Positions 52,213-61,345 of a stretch of 64,000 nt of DNA are shown piece after piece. Made by a program: the position numbers and the translations under genes. How positions within the stretch are numbered: the first letter of the stretch is position 1; every line of letters starts with the position of its first letter. Source of the DNA: Mesorhizobium loti (GTDB lineage Bacteria > Pseudomonadota > Alphaproteobacteria > Rhizobiales > Rhizobiaceae); assembly GCA_014189435.1 (NCBI GenBank), contig CP050293.1, forward strand, positions 1,369,001 to 1,433,000, in the 5' to 3' direction. The notes below the pieces were generated by a model. That model had not been told where the DNA came from. It searched no databases and saw only the letters and a list, made by a program, of their open reading frames with translations.

Positions 52213-52235
52213 GGGCACCTCTTCAAGAGGTGCCC
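52213..52235. terminator. Strong 10-bp hairpin
   Basis: GGGCACCTCT (52213-52222) and AGAGGTGCCC (52226-52235) around TCA, between the convergent NmrA-like gene and the small gene at 52280. The stretch 52047-52212 holds no gene I can support. Confidence 0.65.
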
Positions 52236-52279
52236 TGCCTTGCGCGGGACAAATGACATGCCGGGACCTGCTCTGGCCC

Positions 52280-52486
52280 CTATAGAATGTTGGTGGTCAC
52301 CTCGACGACGATCGCGGCACCTTCCAAGCTGCCGTTGGTCACATGCACGACACGCGACACCCGCAGATCCTGCGCATTTCCGTTGATCGACAGGGAAACG
52401 CTTTCGCCGATCCGGGGAACCGCCTGGAAAACGGCATCTGTGGCTTCCGGCCGGTTGTCGATCGATATGCGGCAGTTGACGGTCAT
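52280..52486 (-). CDS. Small hypothetical protein (68 aa)
   Basis: The protein MTVNCRISIDNRPEATDAVF, then FQAVPRIGESVSLSINGNAQ and VVHVTNGSLEGAAIVVEV, looks like a small all-beta fold. ACAGGAGACATCTC before the ATG is a good ribosome site. No named family is recognised. Confidence 0.6.
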   Translation of the reverse strand: MTVNCRISIDNRPEATDAVFQAVPRIGESVSLSINGNAQDLRVSRVVHVTNGSLEGAAIVVEVTTNIL

Positions 52487-52690
52487 GAGATGTCTCCTGT
52501 GTCGGCCCCGGTCGTCAACGCAGGGTCGGCGAAATGGTTTCAGGAGGCCGGATGCAACTTAATGGCGCCCGGATACGTAGAGCAGGAATTGCTCCATTGT
52601 TCATCGTAGCGGGGCAGAAGGCTCGCCGGGGTGGCGTTGGGGCTGTCCCGGCGAGCTTGATCCTAGTTGCCATCGGCGTTGCGCCTCTGC

Positions 52691-52984
52691 TCACTCCGTC
52701 GTTCGCGGCACCAGATAGCTCGTCGTAACGCCTTCCCCAAATCCTCGCGTGACCACGACCGTGGTGTAGTCTGCGGGCAATGAAGCAGTGACGGTCGGAT
52801 CGAGCGACCGGCACCTTCCGACAATTTCCCCATTGGGCGAGCTTGTCAGCCTGTCAGCTAGAGATGCCCGGCATTGATCGAGCGAGGCATAGAGTGTCGG
52901 CGCCATATCGACGGGCTTGCATATTGACGCTTCTCCCGGGGTGCAGGAAAGCAAAAGCATCACTGCCTGGGTTGCCGGATCCAT
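52691..52984 (-). CDS. Small hypothetical protein (97 aa)
   Basis: Begins MDPATQAVMLLLSCTPGEAS with GGGAG eight bases upstream. It has a short hydrophobic N-terminus, four Cys (SCTP, ICKP, QCRAS, RCRS) and the segment TLYASLDQCRASLADRL. It could be a small exported or envelope protein. The gap 52487-52690 contains nothing recognisable. Confidence 0.5.
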   Translation of the reverse strand: MDPATQAVMLLLSCTPGEASICKPVDMAPTLYASLDQCRASLADRLTSSPNGEIVGRCRSLDPTVTASLPADYTTVVVTRGFGEGVTTSYLVPRTTE

Positions 52985-53119
52985 TCTTTGAGCTCCCATG
53001 TTGAACGAGCCTCAACGTGGAAATGCGACCTTGGTTTCGCTGTTGCTAAAATATGGATTTGTCTTCGCGTGGCAGGCTCATGGACTCGAAACCACCGTTC
53101 ATGCGCTTCGGGCGGGATT

Positions 53120-53308
53120 TTACTGAGGTGGGAGGGGCACGCGCTTTGGCGACCGCAATTCGCCGGCCATTTTTGCAGCCTGGAAAATTGTCATCAAAAC
53201 CAGGATTGGCTCACCCTCGGTCGGGTTGATGGTCAGGACCACACGTCCAAGCTCGTCGCTCATGCCGCAAGACCAGTCCTTAACCGCAATCACCTGTCTC
53301 GCGGCCAT
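53120..53308 (-). CDS. Small hypothetical protein (62 aa)
   Basis: Reads MAARQVIAVKDWSCGMSDEL, then GRVVLTINPTEGEPILVLMT. A regular beta-alpha pattern suggests a real small domain, but there is no family match and no strong ribosome site. The flanking 52985-53119 and 53309-53645 show no supported gene. Confidence 0.35.
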   Translation of the reverse strand: MAARQVIAVKDWSCGMSDELGRVVLTINPTEGEPILVLMTIFQAAKMAGELRSPKRVPLPPQ

Positions 53309-53645
53309 ATCCGCTCCACCCCTTCAAGCCGACAACAGCTCAGATGATGGTACTGCTGCAACGGAGATACAAGCATGTGCTAATGGGCGCGATTGAACCT
53401 GTCTCCCTGGAGACGTCAGGGGGTCTTCGCCCGGCAAATGATCCATCCGGTCCGCGGTCGAGGCCGCAAGCGCCTGGATTGCTTGTCGGGCGACGAAGAA
53501 GGCTGGACCATAACTCTTGAAAAAATAAGGCCTTACAGCTACTTGCGTCACCTTGCTTGGACCGTCTTCGACAAACTTGGTTGGACTCCGCCCGTTTGCC
53601 GCCACAGAAATCTGGACTCGAGAAGCGCGGTTTGAACAGCAGCCC

Positions 53646-53930
53646 CTATCGAACTGCGTAGGGCGAGATCGTCTCGAAGGCGTGTTTGATCTGCGGTCGC
53701 AGAACTTCAATATACTGCATGAAGTGGTGCTGAAGATGTGGATTGTCCGCCTCAGCATGTTGTTTTTCGAGAGCGTGAAGCTGCTCCAGCAATTCCGCAT
53801 GTCGAATCCGAGCGGACACGATTTTGTTGCGCATGAGCCGGGTAATCCCGACAAGTCGGGCCGGGTCGAGCGACACCAGACGAGATTTCAAATGATCGAG
53901 ATTTCGCTCGATCGCTACCGTTTCGTGCAT
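53646..53930 (-). CDS. Small helical hypothetical protein downstream of tniQ (94 aa)
   Basis: Reads MHETVAIERNLDHLKSRLVS, DPARLVGITRLMRNKIVSAR and HAELLEQLHALEKQHAEADN, almost entirely helical with coiled-coil-like leucines. It lies on the same strand as the tns operon, 88 bp past the tniQ stop, and could be the first cargo gene or an accessory protein of the element. An AT-rich stretch (53935-54000) separates it from tniQ and may hold its own promoter. Confidence 0.5.
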   Translation of the reverse strand: MHETVAIERNLDHLKSRLVSLDPARLVGITRLMRNKIVSARIRHAELLEQLHALEKQHAEADNPHLQHHFMQYIEVLRPQIKHAFETISPYAVR

Positions 53931-54017
53931 CTTCTATCTTCCGATCTGTTGCAAATAGGAATTTACACCTATCATTCTATGCGTCGGAAGTCAAGAAAAA
54001 CGCTGTAACGGCTCACT

Positions 54018-56228
54018 TCAGCGGCGGCCTAACACCGCCCTGATTGATAACACACGCGACTCAATCCAACTAAAGACGGACGGGTCGAAACCGGCCATCT
54101 GGGGCAACCGATGTTCCTCCGCAAGCGCAGCATTGCCGTCTTGCAATGTGGTGACGTGAGCTTGTGGCCAGACCCCGACAAGCTCCTCCACACTACCCCT
54201 TAAAACGCGCTGGCTGCGCACACCTTTGAACGGAAGGACCAATCTCACTGTGTCGTTGTCGGCTCCAAGTTCTACGGACAATCGAACCTTGCCGCCCATC
54301 CCGGTCAGGAACGCGTAGGAATAACCCGGAACCCATTCCAGGTGATGTGCGAACTCCGAACGGAGTATGGCTCTCTGCAAGCCGTCGAAGAATATGCCGG
54401 CATTGCCCTGTTGGAGAGGCCCTCCAATAACGGCTTCTACATCGCGCCGTTTGAGGAAGCAGGCCCCGGCTTGTTTGCGGTCAAAATGGATAGGTACTCC
54501 CATGTCGCGCAATTTTCGGGCGGCTTTCGCCGTGGCGCAGCCAAGTTGGACCGCGACGGCTTTGGCGGTGACGTGGTGACTTGCGAACGCCTCGACGGAA
54601 GCCTGGGCTACAGATGAAATCCGTTTGTTGGTCACAATGTGTTCGAGTGCGCCAATCCGGGCAAGCTTTGCTATCACATGCGGCGGCACCGACATGAGAG
54701 ACGCAGCCTTTGCCAGAGTAAGGTATCCTGGCGGTGCAAGTTTGCGCCTGACAATAAATCGAGCCGTTCGGCCGCTCTTCCACGCTGGCGGTGGCGGCAC
54801 AAGGCGCAACTTGGAGAGACCGCAGCCTCCTTCCGACAACCCACTCACACCGACTTTGCCGTCAAGCACCAGTTTCACCGCCTTGGGGTACGAACAAAGC
54901 GCCTTTGCCCGAAACTGATCCAGGGTGAGCCCTTCGCAAATATTTGGAATGCCTGTGTGCCTCGAAAGGGCGCGTGATACGAGCTGTTCGAGTACCTTCC
55001 GTTCGTACAAAGATCTTGATCTGGATGACATGCCGAACACAGCGTTGACCAAGCCCGATTTGCAGAGAAGAGCGAGTTGCTTCGGGGTCACTCCTAAAAT
55101 GCTCGCCGCCTCCTTCGGCGAACATAGAAGTTTTGCCTTTCGAGTAATGGCATCGACCGAGACATCATGCGATTGCGCGACACCCGAGCGAGGCTCCTTG
55201 TCGGGATTCCACGAGGCGATCTTAAGCAATTCCGCACGGGACAAACCGAGCCGCGCCGCTGCCGCTGCGGTGTTGCGCTCAACTTGAGAAGGAGGAAATT
55301 TGCGGCGCAAGCGCCTGCACGCCCCGTACTCGACGACAAGGCGGTCGATGCAGTTTCGCAGCGGTGCAATGCCTTGCTCGTGAATTTTGTTCGTCTTTGC
55401 CGAATGCAGCCAACCGAGAACCTTCGGAGTATCTGTACAAGTGAGCTTGCCTGAAACCAGGTAGGGAGTTGAACAAAGGTACTGTTCGCAGAGATCCTCG
55501 ATCGATAGGCCGTTGGCAAGGAACTCAAAGCCGCGTTCAACTGCGGTCTGCTTTGCTTCGAGCCAGCCGCGCTTCGGTAGCGCCTTGCGCCAGCCGTACA
55601 GCAAAACATTTCCGATTACGATGCAGAGGTAAATTGCATCATCGAGTTCAAGTCTATCAAGTTGCAGAACATGGAAGGGCTCACCCACGCCGAGCCGGCC
55701 ACCAAGATAGCGGCTGAAAGCTCCAGCCGAGCTTACAATAGGCTTCTCATTGATCTCTGGGGACGGTTCATAACGTCCCCATGCCCAGATCATACCGTTC
55801 TTGTCAGAGCGCAGTTCAAGATCGTGAAGAGGGCAGTAACGTGAAACCACAAGGTCGAACCAAAATCGATGATGGGAAGACTCCTTGATGCACCGCGGAC
55901 AATACCTGCGATGTGTGATCGACCAATCGCGCCGAAATCTAAGCCGCTCGCCGCGAACAAAGACGACTGTTTCAGCCAAATGCGGGGTTGAATTGCGGAG
56001 GATGTCGAGCCCGAGGATGGGAAGCTCCTCACAGAAGCTCAGCATTTCCTGAGGTTTTATGTTCCGCCCATTGAGTCCTAGAGCCATAGCAAAGGGCCGG
56101 ATTGATATCTGGCCGTTGAGCGCTGCCAATCTCAAAAAGAAGCCGTGTGCCGGTTCATCAACGAGGGGCTCAATGCCCCAGCGGCTGACAGCCGGCACCC
56201 GTATTCCTGAACCGACACGGTCAAGCAT
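54018..56228 (-). CDS. tniQ: TniQ/TnsD-family target-selection protein with C-terminal HTH array
   Basis: A 736-residue protein. The N-terminal TniQ domain (about 10-140) has PAHGFFLRLAALNG and the zinc site YCPRC (Cys110, Cys113) plus YCPLH (Cys132, His135). Downstream, at least four helix-turn-helix segments can be read: about 312-343 (AAAAARLGLSRAELLKIASW), 369-415 (SPKEAASILGVTPKQLALLC), 503-548 (TLAKAASLMSVPPHVIAKLA) and 552-602 (TAKAVAVQLGCATAKAARKL), with a weaker one near 434-465. Several resemble MerR/excisionase DNA-binding modules. Tn7 TnsD has 508 residues, so this is unusually long. The ATG at 56228 overlaps the tnsC stop by 8 bp. By analogy it would bind the attachment site and recruit TnsC. 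Confidence 0.85.
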   Translation of the reverse strand: MLDRVGSGIRVPAVSRWGIEPLVDEPAHGFFLRLAALNGQISIRPFAMALGLNGRNIKPQEMLSFCEELPILGLDILRNSTPHLAETVVFVRGERLRFRRDWSITHRRYCPRCIKESSHHRFWFDLVVSRYCPLHDLELRSDKNGMIWAWGRYEPSPEINEKPIVSSAGAFSRYLGGRLGVGEPFHVLQLDRLELDDAIYLCIVIGNVLLYGWRKALPKRGWLEAKQTAVERGFEFLANGLSIEDLCEQYLCSTPYLVSGKLTCTDTPKVLGWLHSAKTNKIHEQGIAPLRNCIDRLVVEYGACRRLRRKFPPSQVERNTAAAAARLGLSRAELLKIASWNPDKEPRSGVAQSHDVSVDAITRKAKLLCSPKEAASILGVTPKQLALLCKSGLVNAVFGMSSRSRSLYERKVLEQLVSRALSRHTGIPNICEGLTLDQFRAKALCSYPKAVKLVLDGKVGVSGLSEGGCGLSKLRLVPPPPAWKSGRTARFIVRRKLAPPGYLTLAKAASLMSVPPHVIAKLARIGALEHIVTNKRISSVAQASVEAFASHHVTAKAVAVQLGCATAKAARKLRDMGVPIHFDRKQAGACFLKRRDVEAVIGGPLQQGNAGIFFDGLQRAILRSEFAHHLEWVPGYSYAFLTGMGGKVRLSVELGADNDTVRLVLPFKGVRSQRVLRGSVEELVGVWPQAHVTTLQDGNAALAEEHRLPQMAGFDPSVFSWIESRVLSIRAVLGRR

Positions 56229-57216
56229 GGGCAACGCTCCGCTTGGAAAGCGCGTGCTGCGCAGATGACAGAGGCAATTCACTTTGCTCTGTCGGTCTCT
56301 GGCTCCAATCATCGACGAACGGATTGAAGATCGTCTTCGGTGGCTTGATCGCGCTGTAAGCCATCGCAAGATGTTCGAACGTCACGTGCTCGCAGCCGTC
56401 GTTGATCGCCAAACATCCGGCTTGGAACAAAAAGTTCTTCAGCTTGCCGATAATTCCGTCGGAAACCCAATGAAGCCGCTGTGCGACCGAGGCTACGCCC
56501 AGGCCTGACTTCTCCTGGAAAGGCATGCCCTCGTCGAACTTTTCACACAGGAGTCGAAACGACATCCGTTCCTCCTGGCTGTCCCATGTGTAGGGATGGA
56601 GGTGGGCATGCTGCAGTCCGCCGCGTCCAACGAGTTGCTCGTCGTTTGCCAAAATCTCATACGTCTCTGGCAAGCCAATGCAGACGATATTCAGAGTATC
56701 GAGATTGAGAATCTTGCGAAGCAAACGCTTCACGTCGACCGCCAACCGAACATTCCTGCTGTCGCAAACGTCTTGGAACTCATCAAAGATCAAAAGTTGG
56801 ACCTGATGATATTTTAGCCCCTCAAGGATGTTAATCGTCAGCAAGGCGTTATTCATGCGTGGGGAGTGTAGCATTCCCAAAGCGTTGGCGAGGTTCTCCA
56901 GCACGGGCCTTAGGCCTCCAGTCGGTGCCGTTTCAACCAAAAGGACTGGTAAGATCATTCCCTTTTCGCCTGTTACAGGCGGGAAGTGCCGCGCATACGC
57001 CGAGGCCGCAAAGGATTTACCAGTCCTGCTATCTCCCACTATCGCGGACACGCACCCCGTGTCGTGAACGCCGCCTTTGACCGGCATGTGAAATCGAGAT
57101 AGAGCGTCCATCCCCTCGGCGAGACGGTCATGATTGATGATCAGCTTCTTGAGGATTGCCTGCCGCTCGGCAGCAGGCAGTTGTGCGGCTCTTAGCCGGT
57201 CAGATGTGTCGTCCAT
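56221..57216 (-). CDS. tnsC: TnsC/TniB-type AAA+ transposition regulator
   Basis: A 331-residue ATPase. Walker A is GDSRTGKSF (61-69, Lys67), Walker B is LLIFDEFQDV (141-150), and a sensor-like NIVCIGLPET follows. The length and sequence are closer to TniB and short TnsC than to the 555-residue TnsC of Tn7, so the TnsA/TnsD interaction tails may be reduced. It would link the target-bound TniQ to the TnsAB transposase and impose target immunity. It overlaps tnsB by 17 bp and tniQ by 8 bp. Confidence 0.9.
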   Translation of the reverse strand: MDDTSDRLRAAQLPAAERQAILKKLIINHDRLAEGMDALSRFHMPVKGGVHDTGCVSAIVGDSRTGKSFAASAYARHFPPVTGEKGMILPVLLVETAPTGGLRPVLENLANALGMLHSPRMNNALLTINILEGLKYHQVQLLIFDEFQDVCDSRNVRLAVDVKRLLRKILNLDTLNIVCIGLPETYEILANDEQLVGRGGLQHAHLHPYTWDSQEERMSFRLLCEKFDEGMPFQEKSGLGVASVAQRLHWVSDGIIGKLKNFLFQAGCLAINDGCEHVTFEHLAMAYSAIKPPKTIFNPFVDDWSQRPTEQSELPLSSAQHALSKRSVAHA

Positions 57217-59455
57217 CCGATACGCTCCACGCTTTACGCTTCTTGAACTCTTCCAGATCGTCGATGTCGTCGGCTGACTTGCCGCTCGAGACGGAAGGGA
57301 GACTTCCGAAGGTCGGAATGGTGCCGGTCGCTTCGCTGTCTTGCTGTGCCGTCAGCGGGTCCATGGCCGGATGTTGAGCGGGGAGTGACGATGCAGGCGG
57401 TCGTGAAATCTCCCCGAACGGCAGGTCTGACCCAAGGAAGTCGGACGCACTAGTGTCCGGCACGGTGACGATTTTGCTAGCCAAACGGTACGCTGCCTCC
57501 TTCTGCAGAAAGCGCGCGAGCTTCTTCTGGACTGTCTTTGGACGTTTGCCGAGGAGGCGCGTGACCAAGTCGGCCAATTCAGCGCGAACGCGCATGAGAG
57601 TCTTGATGTCGACGTTTCCGCGCGCTTGCTCGCCCGCCCGAGCGAGAATGACGCGATGCTGGTGCAGTGTTACGCTCGATGCGTATTCCTGATGGGCAGC
57701 CGTCGCCGGAACGTTGATGATCTCGCCAGCGTGGTGATTGACCAGACTGATCTCTGCCAACCGATAAGGGTCGCGCACGACCTTGTATTTGGTTGAGGAG
57801 CCTCCTTCTCGCCTTAGGCCATGCCTCGGGTCTGTCAACGCCGCTGACAGTTGAGGCCCCTCGTATTTGATGCAGTCCCACGCTATCCCATCTCGCTGTA
57901 TAGTGCGGTAGGCCGTGTCCCCTGCTAGCGACGTAAACAAATCGCGGTTGGGTGGCAGTGATGCCGGGCTTTTTGCAGCAAGCTCGGTCCACACCCTTGA
58001 GGGAATGTCGCCGTGCCCGCGGATGAATCCCAGGCCTTTCGTTGGGCGTTGATGATAGTCGTCACAGATCCAAGCTGTGACGAGCCCTTCAAGCTCAGGC
58101 AGCGTCAATGTCGCATCGCCGAGATTTTCATGGTCCCGACGAGCGAGAACGTGTTCCAACGTCGTCCCTGGCAATAGGTGTACAAGGCCCACTCCCATAG
58201 ATCGGAAGAACCTTTCCAACGCTCCTTTCATCCACGGGGACCGTGGAGGCAGTCGCTCGATGTTGATTCCGAGTTCACGACCCGCTTCGGCTATGTTGTT
58301 GCCGACTAGATGGAAGGCGTTATCCACCCAGAGGTTCTCAATTCGCCCGTAGCATGGCCAAGCGTTGATTATTCCGGGAACTCCGTCCAGTGACTTTGGA
58401 TAGGTCGCGTGCCGCAATCCTTCGAGGAACGAAGTGTAACTAGGCGATTCGAAGCCGATCGAGAAACCGGCGATCATGGCAGTCGCGCGGTCGCGGAATA
58501 CGACCAAGTCTGGACGGCCGAAGATACACCCACCTTCATCGACGATGATCAAGTCAAGGGTGCAGTGATCGACTTCGACATCCTCGTAGGGCCTTGCCGG
58601 CCGCGGACGCGTTGAAAAGGTACGGTTGTTGTTGGCGGCGAAATGCGGTCCGCGCTTGTAGTAGTCGCGTGTATACCGGTCGACGGCATCACACCGCCGC
58701 TCAAAGGTCCTCTTGGAGGGAGGCAAAAGTCCGCCATCCGACGCGACTAGATTCGACGGCAAAGCGCTCTTGTCCAACGACGCGCCGAATGTCTCGTCAA
58801 ACTCACGGACAGCTTCGCAGACTTTCGCGTAAGCCATAGATTTTGGCATGCGGCTGACGGAGAGCCAGGCTTCTATCCCACTGTCGACGGCGTTCTCCTG
58901 CCAACTCGGCAGGCGTGTTCCACGTCCGCCCTTGAGATAGTGGCGGTCAGAATAGGCAGCAGTGCCAAAGTGCTGTCCAAACTGCTCCGCTTCGTCGAGC
59001 CAAGAGAGAACTGTCGTGAACCCGGGCGCTTTCTCGCTACGTCGCGACGCTACTTCCGCGATGACAGGCTTAAGTATCGATCTCGACCGCCGTAGATGGT
59101 CGCCAAGTCTGCGGCATTCCTCGACGTAGGCATGCTTTCGAAGGTTCTGTCGGTGGTTTGTCTCACTTGTCAACAACGGCGACGGGGGAATGGGAGCCGA
59201 CTTGAGACCCGCAGCCATCCGCTCGACCACGAAGTCCCCTGACGACATGAGGTTGCCGATCTGAGCGTCCGTCAGCAGCGCCGGGCTGGCGTTCTGCCGG
59301 TCAATCAAAACCCACTGGTCTCCTAGGCGCTGCTGTACGAAATATCGGCGGTCATGGATCTTGATCTCGGAGAAGAGCGGGATTTCGAAAGCTCGCGCCC
59401 CATCCGGTGCGTGCACCCCAGATTCCGTTCTGCGGGTCTCCGTTCTCCCACTCAT
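57200..59455 (-). CDS. tnsB: TnsB-type DDE transposase
   Basis: A 751-residue transposase of the Mu/TnsB/TniA retroviral-integrase class. The catalytic residues are Asp296 (EDVEVDHCTLDL), Asp378 (ENLWVDNAFHLV) and Glu414 (PRSPWMKGALERFF). N-terminal helix-turn-helix regions (about 100-260) should bind the element ends, and a Mu-type beta-barrel follows (about 480-600). A C-terminal tail (about 690-751), Pro/Ser-rich and ending with acidic DDIDDLEEFKKRKAW, would be the TnsC hook. It performs strand breakage at the 3' ends and joining. It overlaps tnsA by 4 bp (ATGA). Confidence 0.92.
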   Translation of the reverse strand: MSGRTETRRTESGVHAPDGARAFEIPLFSEIKIHDRRYFVQQRLGDQWVLIDRQNASPALLTDAQIGNLMSSGDFVVERMAAGLKSAPIPPSPLLTSETNHRQNLRKHAYVEECRRLGDHLRRSRSILKPVIAEVASRRSEKAPGFTTVLSWLDEAEQFGQHFGTAAYSDRHYLKGGRGTRLPSWQENAVDSGIEAWLSVSRMPKSMAYAKVCEAVREFDETFGASLDKSALPSNLVASDGGLLPPSKRTFERRCDAVDRYTRDYYKRGPHFAANNNRTFSTRPRPARPYEDVEVDHCTLDLIIVDEGGCIFGRPDLVVFRDRATAMIAGFSIGFESPSYTSFLEGLRHATYPKSLDGVPGIINAWPCYGRIENLWVDNAFHLVGNNIAEAGRELGINIERLPPRSPWMKGALERFFRSMGVGLVHLLPGTTLEHVLARRDHENLGDATLTLPELEGLVTAWICDDYHQRPTKGLGFIRGHGDIPSRVWTELAAKSPASLPPNRDLFTSLAGDTAYRTIQRDGIAWDCIKYEGPQLSAALTDPRHGLRREGGSSTKYKVVRDPYRLAEISLVNHHAGEIINVPATAAHQEYASSVTLHQHRVILARAGEQARGNVDIKTLMRVRAELADLVTRLLGKRPKTVQKKLARFLQKEAAYRLASKIVTVPDTSASDFLGSDLPFGEISRPPASSLPAQHPAMDPLTAQQDSEATGTIPTFGSLPSVSSGKSADDIDDLEEFKKRKAWSVSDGRHI

Positions 59456-60156
59456 CGAGCAAGCGCCTCAGAGAAGAGAGATCCTTCGCTCATTTGCTGC
59501 GCCAGATCGAACTGAGCCTTGCCCCGGTAAACCAGCGCCATAATCGTGGCGAAGACCGACGCTTTCGGCGCCGGCATGACGCGATAAAATTCTCCGAGCG
59601 TGTGTGGGCGAAGTCGGATTGCATCGCCAAGGCGCAGTGCCAGGTCAGGGTCGTCGGCTCCGCGTGCGCGGCTGACGATGATTTTACAGTTCGAAAGTCT
59701 CGGCTCCTTGCGGATCTCGAACTCCGTCAGCACGCAGAACCGGACACCGTGATCATACCAATATGCGTCGCGGATCAGATGCTCCTTCTCAGCCCAGTTC
59801 GCCTTTGCCCGGAGGGCCGCTGCCTTTCCCTCAATCACCACGATCTCGCCGGAAATCGTTCGGGCGACGATGTCTGGAGTGTAAGTGCGCCGTTGGAAAT
59901 GGCCATGCTCCGCAGGAGCGAAGTAAATGAGTGAGTGCGCCTCAAGCACGAAACTCTCAAATGAGGGGTCCGCTTCCAGCAGGGTGTGGAGATCTCGCTC
60001 CAGCAACGATCCATGCTGACGAGAACCCAACAGCTTTGATGCGCAAGACATTCCAACGATCAATCCGCGGCGACTAAACCTCACAGGCTGGCGCATTCGG
60101 AATGGGGCCTCACAAAGCCCGAAATATTCTGGCGTGATCGATGATCGCGGCCGCAT
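59452..60156 (-). CDS. tnsA: TnsA-type endonuclease
   Basis: A 234-residue protein with the Tn7 TnsA N-terminal nuclease domain. PD-(D/E)xK catalytic residues are intact: Glu53 (SLLERDLHTLLE), Asp95 (YTPDIVA), Glu109 and Lys111 (VVIEGKAA). TnsA cuts the 5' ends so that transposition is cut-and-paste; elements without it (Tn5053, Tn5090) make cointegrates. The C-terminal part (about 155-234) includes RLRPHTLGEFYRVMPAPKAS, the expected winged-helix. The ATG follows AGGAGG. It is first in the operon. The region upstream is AT-rich and divergent to two regulator-like genes. Confidence 0.9.
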   Translation of the reverse strand: MRPRSSITPEYFGLCEAPFRMRQPVRFSRRGLIVGMSCASKLLGSRQHGSLLERDLHTLLEADPSFESFVLEAHSLIYFAPAEHGHFQRRTYTPDIVARTISGEIVVIEGKAAALRAKANWAEKEHLIRDAYWYDHGVRFCVLTEFEIRKEPRLSNCKIIVSRARGADDPDLALRLGDAIRLRPHTLGEFYRVMPAPKASVFATIMALVYRGKAQFDLAQQMSEGSLFSEALAR

Positions 60157-60597
60157 TCAAGCCTCCTATTGGTTTGCCGTCTCCGCACCTTGTTGCTTGG
60201 CGGCGGGTGATTTTTCGCGGATTAAAATCCTTATCCGGGCGCTGTCAAATCATTTTGGCAGGTTTGCCTTTTAAAAATCGATGTAAAGTAATTCTGGACA
60301 AGCGATGTAGTCTGTAAATATCATTGCGTTAACCAAGTAACGTTATCGTTAACGAAAATTTATACTTGCGATACCGCATAAATATGGTAAGAGTCCGTCC
60401 GACAAGATGGATTGATTGAATGGAAACTCACTTTCATGGATGTCGTTTGCGGGGGTCAGCAGTTGGCCGCCTGCCTTGGCGCCCGCAATTGACTGGGGTG
60501 AGCATCGGGGCGCTGTGGGGACACTTATGCCGATCGAGACTGCGCGGAAAAAACTGACACCCAGAATTGACCCACCACGATTGAAAAGGCCGTACTA
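60157..60597. other. AT-rich divergent promoter region upstream of tnsA
   Basis: Low-GC DNA with paired CGTTAAC blocks at 60327-60333 and 60347-60353, 20 bp apart, inside AACCAAGTAACGTTATCG-type sequence. It must contain the tns promoter and that of the gene at 60598, and may hold the transposon right end. I could not identify repeated TnsB-binding sites or a TGT...ACA terminus by eye. The part at 60440-60590 is GC-rich and looks like the edge of another insertion element, unproven. Confidence 0.4.
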
Positions 60598-61323
60598 ATG
60601 AATGCATACGCAATCTTGCCAAATCTGCAGCTGGTGACCTTCGAGTCTAACCAGGAGTTCTTCCAGTATTATCTATCCTTGGGGCCTTCTGTGGCTTCCA
60701 ACGAGATTCCTTATGAGGATGGAAGGTTTATCCAACATTTCGAGAATACTTTCGGTCGGCATCGTCTTTCTGACATAACCGAAATCGACTCGAATACCCT
60801 GGATGACTGGGCTAAATCAGGCATCCGGTTTATGCCGGAAGGCAAAAGGCTGCCTCGCTCCTCCGATGTCGCGCGGCTCTGCGCCATCCGCGATATGTTG
60901 GCGCTCGATATTCCGCTCCTTCACGCAGCGAACATCGCCGGGAAGGTTTCCCACTGCATCCTGTATCATGCGTTGCGGCGGTCGGCGTCGCTCACTCGCG
61001 TGATTAAAGAGTCTGAAACAGGAAGGTTTCGAACAGTTACTTCAAACTTGGGAACCGACGAAACCATTCTACGACGCACCTTTGTAGAATCGACCGCCAA
61101 GTTCGCGGTTATCAAGCCGGCAAACCTTGCGGTTAAACTCAAGAGGCGGATTTCGGATGACGAGCATGTGAGGGGCGCCGTCCTGGATCTCGATTCCGCC
61201 GGGAAACGGCTTGCCGAGCGGGCAGGCGGCTTCCTCGCACAGATGGCGATCCGCTTGCCCATGCGACGCGCCTCCGAGTCACACGATTTGGCATCGATGA
61301 TCGGCTTGCCGACGCTGCAATAA
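60598..61323 (+). CDS. Protein with MerR-like HTH segment, divergent from tnsA
   Basis: A 241-residue protein. Residues about 58-115 (ITEIDSNTLDDWAKSGIRFM, PRSSDVARLCAIRDMLALDI, PLLHAANIAGKV) have the MerR pattern: helix, then a W-x-x-x-G-(I/L) turn and a second helix pair. The remaining 120 residues are unrecognised and basic. It opens a two-gene plus-strand unit facing tnsA and could repress the tns operon, as MerR-like proteins do in some CRISPR-associated transposons; that role is inference. Confidence 0.65.
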   Translation: MNAYAILPNLQLVTFESNQEFFQYYLSLGPSVASNEIPYEDGRFIQHFENTFGRHRLSDITEIDSNTLDDWAKSGIRFMPEGKRLPRSSDVARLCAIRDMLALDIPLLHAANIAGKVSHCILYHALRRSASLTRVIKESETGRFRTVTSNLGTDETILRRTFVESTAKFAVIKPANLAVKLKRRISDDEHVRGAVLDLDSAGKRLAERAGGFLAQMAIRLPMRRASESHDLASMIGLPTLQ

Positions 61324-61345
61324 TTTCAACATAAGGAGTACGCTC

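Noticed and set aside
53393..53635. 80-codon plus-strand open frame
   Set aside because: No ribosome site, no family pattern and odd composition; not supportable as a gene.
60440..60590. Possible insertion-element end between tnsA and the gene at 60598
   Set aside because: Composition changes here and GTGTCAG/CTGACAC-like text occurs, but no inverted repeat or transposase fragment could be shown.
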